DNA from: an uncultured Clostridia bacterium
GTDB lineage: Bacteria > Bacillota > Clostridia > Christensenellales > UBA1242
Direction: 5' to 3'
Length of the DNA: 20,605 nucleotides
NCBI GenBank assembly: GCA_934778205.1
Contig: CAKVOD010000011.1
Location: 1-20,605 of the forward strand
Shown piece after piece: positions 15,435-20,605 of this stretch; position 1 is the stretch's first letter; each line of letters opens with the position of its first letter. The notes under the pieces are model-generated. The model made no database searches. It saw only the letters and a list, made by a program, of their open reading frames with translations, and was not told where the DNA came from. A program made the translations under genes and the position numbers.

Positions 15435-16025
15435 TTAGTTTTTCTTGTTGTTTTCTTTGTTTTTGATTGATTTTTGAGAATCTTCCTTGCCGTCGGCATT
15501 TTCAGCGCTAGCATTTGCAGACTTCAAGTCGTCAGTTTCCTTTTCGACTTGTTCATTTTGTTTGACTTGTTCAACATCAGCGTTTGCAGGTTTTGAAAGT
15601 CGTACGACCATCTTGTTCCCCTCAACTCTAACGACTTCAACTTCAGTTCCCGCTTCAATCTCCTCGCCTGAATCGCTCATTGCTTGCCAAATGACGCCGT
15701 TGAACCTAACCTCGCCATAATTTTCGTCCGTGCCGATTGCTTTCAAAAGTTTTGAACGCTTGCCAGCATAAGCATCGACATTGGTTTTTGTGTTCATATT
15801 CTTGAGCAAAAGTTTACGACAAATTTTGCGCACAAAAATCAACAAAAGTGCTGAAATTACGATGAACACTGCAAGTTGCACTTCCCAAGCAATGCCGTCG
15901 ATTGCCGACAAAATCAAGGAAATAAGCCCCGCTACTGCAAACCAAATTGAGGTCAAATCCCAACTCATAAATTCAACAATCAAACTGACTGCGACGACCG
16001 CAAGCCATACCCAAATCATTTCCAT
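15435..16025 (-). CDS. NfeD-like membrane protein with OB-fold domain
   Basis: Short NfeD-type protein and presumed partner of the SPFH protein encoded just downstream. It has 196 residues. Three transmembrane helices (about 3-19, 25-43, 47-66) are followed by a basic loop (RKICRKLLLKN). A C-terminal OB-fold domain (about 80-145) contains GKRSKLLKAIG, GEVRFNGVIWQAMSD and the EEIEAGTEVEVVRVEGNKMVV signature. The last ~50 residues are a Glu/Lys/Asn-rich disordered tail, longer than I expect for the family. The ATG at 16025 has AAAGGAGGG upstream, and the gene leads the NfeD-SPFH-cysS cluster. No protease domain is present, so it is the short class. Confidence 0.92.
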   Translation of the reverse strand: MEMIWVWLAVVAVSLIVEFMSWDLTSIWFAVAGLISLILSAIDGIAWEVQLAVFIVISALLLIFVRKICRKLLLKNMNTKTNVDAYAGKRSKLLKAIGTDENYGEVRFNGVIWQAMSDSGEEIEAGTEVEVVRVEGNKMVVRLSKPANADVEQVKQNEQVEKETDDLKSANASAENADGKEDSQKSIKNKENNKKN

Positions 16026-16063
16026 TTACGCATCCCTCCTTTAGTTTTTCATAATATTTGTGT

Positions 16064-16090
16064 ATTATAAATCTTTACAAGTTATTGTAA
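16064..16090 (-). promoter_or_regulatory. Candidate NfeD-operon promoter with inverted repeat
   Basis: On the minus strand a TATAAT (16064-16069) lies about 40 bases before the NfeD ATG. No good -35 is present at 16-18 bases. Instead a perfect inverted repeat TTACAA-GTTA-TTGTAA (16075-16090) occupies the upstream part of the spacer region, suggesting an activator or repressor site. Confidence 0.4.
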
Positions 16091-16171
16091 TATATTTTAT
16101 GAACATTTGTCAAGTTTTTGAACCGCTATTTTCTCTTTGATTGAAGAAAAATACACACGTCATGTGCAATT

Positions 16172-16212
16172 TCAAAAAAATAAAAACAATGTGACAAAAA
16201 ATTCACATTGTT
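16172..16212 (-). terminator. Nudix gene terminator
   Basis: On the minus strand, the perfect 10-bp stem AACAATGTGA/TCACATTGTT (16203-16212 with 16185-16194), 8-base loop, is followed by TTTATTTTTTT. It starts about 38 bases past the Nudix stop. Confidence 0.85.
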
Positions 16213-16249
16213 AGGTGCGTTTTTTGACGCTATCGCAATGAAATGACAG

Positions 16250-16810
16250 TTACTTGTCAATTTGGTCAGCGATTTTTTTGTAAATTCGTTTCATCACGGG
16301 TTCACGCGCGCAAGAAATCAATTTTTCAAACGGCATCCAACAAACTGCTTTATTTTCAAGAGGCGCGTTATGAATTGGCAAAGATTCGTCAGTTTCAAAA
16401 AGATATGTCACGTTCAAATGCAAGTGAGATGAAACATATTTTCCGTTTTTATAATGTGCTTCTACAGGCAAATTTTCAATCGAAATCGGTTTACCGTCAT
16501 TCAAAACTTTGAGTGCTGTTGCCCCCGTTTCCTCATTGCATTCGCGCAATGCGACGGCGAGCAAATCGGCGTCCCCGTCTGCGTGACCACCGCACCAACC
16601 CCACGTGTCGTAAATGTTATGATAGGCGCACAAAACTTTGTTGTGCTCCTTGTTGATTGTAAAACAACTTGCCGTAAAGTGCATAAACTCATTTTTGCGC
16701 GTCAAAACGTCGTCAAAAATTTTGCACGCAAGCATAAGCAACTCTTTGTCCTTTTCTTCTTGCTCATTGATTGGTTGATAGTCACTTAATAATTTTATTA
16801 ATTTATCCAT
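16250..16810 (-). CDS. Nudix hydrolase
   Basis: Nudix-fold hydrolase, a family that cleaves nucleoside diphosphates linked to another moiety using Mg2+; the substrate is not predictable here. It has 186 residues. The Nudix box runs G75-x5-A81-x7-R89-E90-C91-N92-E93-E94-T95-G96-A97. The REUxEE core with its metal-binding Glu residues is intact, but the first conserved Glu (position 81) is Ala. The segment WGWCGGHADGDADLLAVALR is characteristic of a bacterial Nudix subgroup with an N-terminal helical region of ~40 residues. The ATG at 16810 has GAGGGG about 6 bases upstream. It is a single-gene unit with its own terminator; the promoter is not clear (TACAAT-like -10 at 16827-16832, no good -35). 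Confidence 0.93.
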   Translation of the reverse strand: MDKLIKLLSDYQPINEQEEKDKELLMLACKIFDDVLTRKNEFMHFTASCFTINKEHNKVLCAYHNIYDTWGWCGGHADGDADLLAVALRECNEETGATALKVLNDGKPISIENLPVEAHYKNGKYVSSHLHLNVTYLFETDESLPIHNAPLENKAVCWMPFEKLISCAREPVMKRIYKKIADQIDK

Positions 16811-16960
16811 TATTCCCCTCGTATAAATTGTATCATTTTTATAATCAAATCAACTATAAAATTACAGAAATAAATTTTGCGCGCAAAAAACAGTTTTTAT
16901 GTTGATGCGCTACAAAGCAAGTTTTAAAAACTAAAAACATAGAACAAGTTGCGTGAATGC

Positions 16961-16985
16961 AAAAATGCCTCACAAGGAGGCATTT
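16961..16985 (-). terminator. tRNA-Trp terminator
   Basis: On the minus strand, the stem AAATGCCTC/GAGGCATTT (16977-16985 with 16963-16971), loop of 5, is followed by more T. It begins at the last base of the tRNA CCA end. Confidence 0.8.
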
Positions 16986-17060
16986 GGCAGGAGATGAGAG
17001 AATCGAACTCCCAACCTACGGTTTTGGAGACCGGCGCTCTACCAATTGAGCTAATCTCCT
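16985..17060 (-). tRNA. tRNA-Trp(CCA)
   Basis: A 76-nt class I tRNA with encoded CCA. The acceptor stem AGGAGAT/ATCTCCT pairs fully, the discriminator base is G, and the D arm is GCTC...GAGC. The anticodon stem CCGGT/ACCGT has an imperfect closing pair, with loop CTCCAAA; the anticodon is CCA (complement of 17025-17027). The T arm is GGGAG-TTCGATT-CTCTC. The neighbours often seen with tRNA-Trp in Firmicutes (rpmG, secE, nusG) are absent. Confidence 0.97.
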
Positions 17061-17213
17061 ATCAAGTGCTAAAACACCGAACTTTTGATTGTGGACGGCT
17101 GTGCAATTCAAAAAGTACAGTTCAAACCGCTTTACACAGGTGTTCATCCGCAATTTTTACCACGAAATGCGCAAAAGTAACGAGTGTTTTAGCACCGCCG
17201 AACTTCGGCTTGC
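17061..17213 (-). ncRNA. Structured transcribed leader upstream of tRNA-Trp, possible small RNA
   Basis: A consensus-like promoter (17220-17248) starts a transcript about 150 nt before tRNA-Trp. The segment opens with a GCCGAA-C-TTCGGC hairpin (17197-17209). It is then bracketed by a perfect 12-bp inverted repeat, GTGCTAAAACAC (17066-17077) with GTGTTTTAGCAC (17184-17195), enclosing 106 nt. The inner arm ends 5 bases before the mature tRNA. I match it to no known RNA family (SRP, 6S, RNase P and T-box signatures are absent). No coding frame with a ribosome binding site was found. Confidence 0.4.
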
Positions 17214-17219
17214 TATTTT

Positions 17220-17248
17220 ATTATACTATATGTGCTATTTTAAGTCAA
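17220..17248 (-). promoter_or_regulatory. Promoter for the tRNA-Trp transcript
   Basis: On the minus strand, TTGACT (17243-17248) and TATAAT (17220-17225) are spaced by 17 bases. It lies between the sepF stop (17291) and the tRNA. No terminator was seen after sepF, so read-through from sepF is also possible. Confidence 0.8.
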
Positions 17249-17290
17249 GTGTTTTGCATCAATTTCTCGCAAATTTCACGCCAGCGCCCC

Positions 17291-17734
17291 TCAGCGCGAC
17301 TTCACCACGATGCCGACGGGCGTGATGAGATACATATCTTGCACGAGCAAACTAATGTTTGCATTGAGCGCAAAAACAACCCCAGACAAAAAGTCTTGCA
17401 CGCGTTGTTGCTCATTTTTCGGCACTTTGCCAAGGTTTGCAATGACGGGTTCGCCACGATTGATATAATCGACGACAACATCTAAATCTTGATTTGTTTT
17501 TATGTTGAAAACACTCACATCTTGCGAGCCTTGCGCGCTTTCGTTGGTTGTTGCAGACGAATACTTTGGCTGTTCGTCCTTTATGGGATTTTCGCCACGC
17601 GTGAGGCGCTCAAACGCCAGTTTGCGCTTTTTTGCGTCCTCATCTTCAGGACTAACTATATTATTGAGCGCCTGTTCTCGTTCAGGCTCGCTGTTGCTTT
17701 CAGTATCCTTTGTCATCCAATCAAAAATTCCCAT
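17291..17734 (-). CDS. sepF: Cell division protein SepF
   Basis: SepF links FtsZ filaments to the membrane at the division septum. The longest frame begins with TTG at 17797 and has no ribosome binding site. The ATG at 17734 has GGGAGA about 7 bases upstream and gives MGIFDWMTKDTE, the usual start with a short amphipathic membrane-binding helix; the product is 147 residues. A disordered acidic linker (about 10-70) precedes the conserved C-terminal SepF domain (about 71-147), with VFNIKTNQDLDVVVDYINRG, PVIANLGKVPKNEQQRVQDF and LSGVVFALNANI...YLITPVGI. It stands alone rather than in a ylm/sepF-divIVA cluster. A TATAAT (17757-17762) suggests a promoter, with a poor -35. Confidence 0.93.
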   Translation of the reverse strand: MGIFDWMTKDTESNSEPEREQALNNIVSPEDEDAKKRKLAFERLTRGENPIKDEQPKYSSATTNESAQGSQDVSVFNIKTNQDLDVVVDYINRGEPVIANLGKVPKNEQQRVQDFLSGVVFALNANISLLVQDMYLITPVGIVVKSR

Positions 17735-18023
17735 AATTTTTCTCCCTGCTTTGTATATTATAGATGATAACACATCATTTATGTTGGTTGCGCTCAAAAT
17801 CGCGCAAATTTATTTATTATCTTTGACAAAATTTGATTTTTATAAACCTTTCATATGCACACTTGTTGTAAAAACAACTCAAATTTACATTATAATATAA
17901 AATTACAATTTTTCATCAAAATCAAATTAAAGTATACCACAAAAAAAGTATGTTTTGCAAGCAAAATACTACAAAACACAACATTTTTCAGCAATAATTG
18001 ATTCTCTTTTTCCAAACCGCAAC
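17735..18023. other. AT-rich intergenic region without a gene
   Basis: It contains the probable sepF -10 (TATAAT on minus, 17757-17762), a small GTTGT/ACAAC hairpin near 17867-17880, and an imperfect hairpin near 17948-17970. Frames crossing it are short and lack ribosome binding sites. I see no gene or recognisable RNA. Confidence 0.6.
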
Positions 18024-18063
18024 GCAAACAAAAAAAGTGGTACAGCAAATGCTGTGCCACTTT
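18024..18063 (-). terminator. Terminator of the BspA-like gene
   Basis: On the minus strand, a 13-14 bp stem (18050-18063 with 18034-18047; core GTGGCACAGCA with one G.T) is followed by TTTTTTTGTTTG. It starts 3 bases after the stop codon. Confidence 0.9.
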
Positions 18064-18065
18064 CA

Positions 18066-20605
18066 TCATATCATAACCCAGTTGTAGACGTTTGTCACAC
18101 CACTAATGTCAATTGCAATTGTTTTATGTTCAGTCAAATTTTCATATTTCTGCTTCAATGTGTCCACATCGCCTATCTTTGCACGCATATACAATGTTTC
18201 ATACACTTGTATTGTAAATGTAGATGATTTTTCCACAAAGAACGCAATTTTATCGCCATTTGTTACCACAAATTGTCTTGTTGGTTGATTGTCGCTATCT
18301 AGCACATAAATCACAAAATGTCTTGATACATTAGTTGTGACATTGAGCGTTATTAATACATTCACATTTTTTGCTCCACAAACACTACAGGTTTCCGCCA
18401 TTCCGTCAGCACCAAAGTTGTGATTCCCTGTTTGTATCTCCTCTATAGCATTGCTATTAGTTTTAAAACCATAAAATGAGCGCGTATGTGTTGTTGCATT
18501 CGTTACCCACGCCGTCGCATAATTGATTTGATTACTTTGTGCATATTTATACGCTGCCGATTCCTTGTTGCCCGAGCCACATATTATAAGGTCAGCACTA
18601 CAGCTAGAAAATGCAGAACTGCCGATGCTTGTCACGCTATCAGGGATTGTGATGCTCGTCAATCTGCCACAGTTAAAAAATGCAGAACTGCCAATGCTTT
18701 TTACGCTATTAGGAATTGTGATGCTCGTCAAACTATAACAGTTATAAAATACTTGATCGTCGATGCGCGTTACACTGTTAGGGATTGTGATGCTCGTCAA
18801 ACTGCTACAACTATAAAATGCATCCCCGCCGATGTACGTTACACTGTCAGGAATTGTGATGCTCGTCAAACTTCTACAGCCACCGAATGCATAGTAGTCG
18901 ATGTATTTTACACTGTTAGGAATTGTGATGCTCGTCAAACTGCTACAGTAATAAAATGCATGATTGCCGATGCTCGTTACTTCGTCGGGAATTGTGATGC
19001 TCGTCAACTTGCTACAGCCATTAAATGCATAATTGCCGATGCTCGTTACACTATCAGGGATTGTGATGCTATTCAAATTATTACAGCCCTGGAATGTAGC
19101 TAAGCCAATACTCGTTACACCATCGGGGATTGTGATGCTTGTCAAACTGCTACAGTTCTGGAATGCATAATCGCCGATGCGCGTTACGCTGTCGGGGATT
19201 GTGATGTTCGTCAATCCGCTACAACCAGAAAATGCATCCTCGCCGATGCGCGTTACGCTGTCGGGGATTGTCACGCTCGTCAACCCGCTACAGCCAGAAA
19301 ATACATAATTCTTGATTTGTTTCACTGTGTTGGGTATATTTAATTCCGTTACTAATTCATCTTCATTGCCTATACACAACTTATGTGCATAATATAGTGG
19401 ATTTGATCGAGCATTAGTAAAATATATATTGCACCATCCCTCTATTGTGCCTGTATAGGATACTTTCTCCAACTTGCTACAGGCTTCAAATGCTCTCTCG
19501 CCGATGCTCGTTACACTATCGGGAATTGTGATACTCGTCAATCCGCTACAGTAATAAAATGCAGAACTGCCAATGCTCGTTACACTATCGGGAATTGTGA
19601 TACTCGTCAATCCGCTACAGTAATAAAATGCAGAACTGCCAATGCTCGTTACACTATTAGGGATTGTGATACTCGTCAACTTGCTACATTTATGAAATGC
19701 AGAAATGCCGATGCTCGTTACACCGTCGGGAATTGCGATGCTCGTCAACCCGCTACAGGCAGCAAATACAGAATAGCCGATGGTTGTCACATTGGCTGGT
19801 ATTGTGATGCTCGTCAACCCGCTACAGTCCTGGAATGCACCACTGCCGATGCTCGTTACACTATCGGGAATTGTGATGCTCGTCAACCCGCTACAGCCAT
19901 TAAATGCATAATTGCCGATGCTCGTCACTTTATCGGGAATTGTGATGCTCGTCAAACTGCTACAGCGGTAAAATGCAGAACTGCCAATGCTCGTTACACT
20001 ATTAGGGATTGTGATGCTATTCAAATTATTACAGCCCTGGAATGCATAATTGCCGATGCTCGTTACTTCGCTTGTAATAACGACATTCAAAATAGTGGAA
20101 TTATTATAAAAGGGACTTTGTTCCGATGAATAATCGTTCATTGCACCGCTTCCCGAAATAGTGAGCGTTCCCTCTGAATCAAGTTTGTAGGTTGCATTAG
20201 TACCACAATCGCCAGTAATATCCTCAGCATTTACTGGAGTGGGGGTGGTTGTTTGCGGGGTCATTTTGTTTGGAGCAATAAACATTGCTGACACGCAAAA
20301 GACAAACGCGAAAAAGAACAAACCCACGACAAATAGTTTGTTTCGCTTTTGTTTGCTCAAATACTTCACTTTGCTTGATGAATCACTCTTGCACGCATAG
20401 GCGTTAGGTGATTTCACTTTGCAATCTTTATATCTTTGTTTTTCGCTCTCAAACACTGCGTTTTTTGCATTGTTTTTTTGCACGTTTTGCGCGCCAAATT
20501 CGCATTGTTTTGGGCGTGTGTATCCCTGCTTGACGGCGCTATAAGTTTTGCAATTTGTAGCGCTTTTTGAGGCTTTTTGAGGACTTATATTATCATTAGA
20601 AGACG
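18066..20605 (-). CDS. BspA-like leucine-rich-repeat surface/membrane protein, 5' end beyond window
   Basis: Repeat protein of the BspA (LRR_5) class, often involved in adhesion. Residues are counted from the GTG at 20483, the first start codon in the window. A hydrophobic segment lies at 50-70, then a Thr/Pro linker, a GTLTISGSGAMNDY cap typical of these proteins (about 104-117), and about 20 LRR units from 141. Units 1-8 and 10-19 are exact 23-mers of the type TSIGxxAFxxCSxLTSITIP; unit 9 carries a 40-residue insertion. The C-terminal ~165 residues include a CSVC pair (699-702) and a beta-rich domain, with no LPXTG motif. The GTG has no ribosome binding site, and the frame stays open for 40 more codons to the window edge with no ATG, GTG or TTG. 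The true start therefore probably lies outside, giving at least 88 residues before the hydrophobic segment. The N-terminal segment may be a membrane anchor or late signal peptide. Confidence 0.9.
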   Translation of the reverse strand, partial: SSNDNISPQKASKSATNCKTYSAVKQGYTRPKQCEFGAQNVQKNNAKNAVFESEKQRYKDCKVKSPNAYACKSDSSSKVKYLSKQKRNKLFVVGLFFFAFVFCVSAMFIAPNKMTPQTTTPTPVNAEDITGDCGTNATYKLDSEGTLTISGSGAMNDYSSEQSPFYNNSTILNVVITSEVTSIGNYAFQGCNNLNSITIPNSVTSIGSSAFYRCSSLTSITIPDKVTSIGNYAFNGCSGLTSITIPDSVTSIGSGAFQDCSGLTSITIPANVTTIGYSVFAACSGLTSIAIPDGVTSIGISAFHKCSKLTSITIPNSVTSIGSSAFYYCSGLTSITIPDSVTSIGSSAFYYCSGLTSITIPDSVTSIGERAFEACSKLEKVSYTGTIEGWCNIYFTNARSNPLYYAHKLCIGNEDELVTELNIPNTVKQIKNYVFSGCSGLTSVTIPDSVTRIGEDAFSGCSGLTNITIPDSVTRIGDYAFQNCSSLTSITIPDGVTSIGLATFQGCNNLNSITIPDSVTSIGNYAFNGCSKLTSITIPDEVTSIGNHAFYYCSSLTSITIPNSVKYIDYYAFGGCRSLTSITIPDSVTYIGGDAFYSCSSLTSITIPNSVTRIDDQVFYNCYSLTSITIPNSVKSIGSSAFFNCGRLTSITIPDSVTSIGSSAFSSCSADLIICGSGNKESAAYKYAQSNQINYATAWVTNATTHTRSFYGFKTNSNAIEEIQTGNHNFGADGMAETCSVCGAKNVNVLITLNVTTNVSRHFVIYVLDSDNQPTRQFVVTNGDKIAFFVEKSSTFTIQVYETLYMRAKIGDVDTLKQKYENLTEHKTIAIDISGVTNVYNWVMI
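19504..19657. repeat. Exact tandem 69-bp duplication inside the LRR array
   Basis: Positions 19504-19588 match 19573-19657 base for base at a 69-bp offset. LRR units 7 and 8 are therefore identical in DNA and protein, while other units differ by several bases. This indicates recent unit duplication in frame (23 codons). Confidence 0.9.

Noticed and set aside
17061..17147. Leftward 38-codon frame starting at ATG 17147 and running into tRNA-Trp
   Set aside because: No ribosome binding site and it reads through the tRNA; composition not protein-like.
17860..17905. Rightward promoter-like TTGTAA...TATAAT
   Set aside because: The spacing is 19 bases and no rightward gene follows.
18600..20080. 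Regular repeats that could suggest a CRISPR array
   Set aside because: The 69-bp units encode 23-residue leucine-rich repeats with no spacers of independent sequence.
18486..20129. Long rightward frames with repeated CDARQ-type residues
   Set aside because: They are antisense shadows of the 69-bp LRR periodicity in the BspA-like gene.
1..20605. Prophage, insertion sequence, toxin-antitoxin or defence system
   Set aside because: No transposase, integrase, helicase-nuclease or toxin signature was recognised in any convincing frame.

Overview
The window looks like a chromosomal segment of a low-GC Gram-positive bacterium of the Clostridia type, probably an uncultured anaerobe. The evidence is AT-rich intergenic DNA, strong AGGAGG-type ribosome binding sites, near-consensus TTGACA/TATAAT promoters, sepF, rarA, a paired NfeD/SPFH module, a one-chain pyruvate:ferredoxin oxidoreductase, rubrerythrin, and a BspA-like surface protein. 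The lineage is inferred from gene content only.

Layout. Almost everything reads leftward (minus strand); only tRNA-Leu and nifJ read rightward. Positions 1-193 hold the 5' end of a leftward gene interrupted after seven codons by a run of 13 G, and only one of the three downstream frames is open to the window edge. This is the signature of a phase-variable contingency gene and is the most interesting item here. tRNA-Leu(AAG), with its own promoter and terminator, follows at 471-592. Next is a non-coding element rich in inverted repeats, with a second C run in a hairpin loop (661-812), and an orphan 223-residue gene with a consensus promoter (891-1562). Then come rubrerythrin (1812-2345), rarA (2506-3744), a very AT-rich 709-residue orphan with one membrane anchor (3870-5999), rplS as a single-gene unit with a leader (6174-6518), and a 643-residue orphan with two membrane segments (6770-8701).

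nifJ (8954-12679) is the only rightward protein gene. A bidirectional terminator separates it from cysS, which lies at the end of a leftward NfeD > SPFH > cysS cluster (16025 to 12921). A Nudix hydrolase (16250-16810), tRNA-Trp with an unexplained structured 150-nt leader (16985-17213), and sepF (17291-17734) follow. The right edge is a BspA-type leucine-rich-repeat membrane/surface protein (18066-20605) whose reading frame stays open to the window edge.

Functional view. The housekeeping genes cover translation (rplS, cysS, two tRNAs), division (sepF), replication-fork repair (rarA), anaerobic energy metabolism (nifJ), peroxide defence (rubrerythrin) and membrane organisation (NfeD/SPFH). The accessory genes are the G-tract gene, three orphans and the repeat-rich BspA protein. 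No phage genes, insertion sequences or CRISPR arrays were seen. Several gene starts were moved from the longest frame to a better ribosome-binding-site-supported codon (rarA, cysS, sepF).
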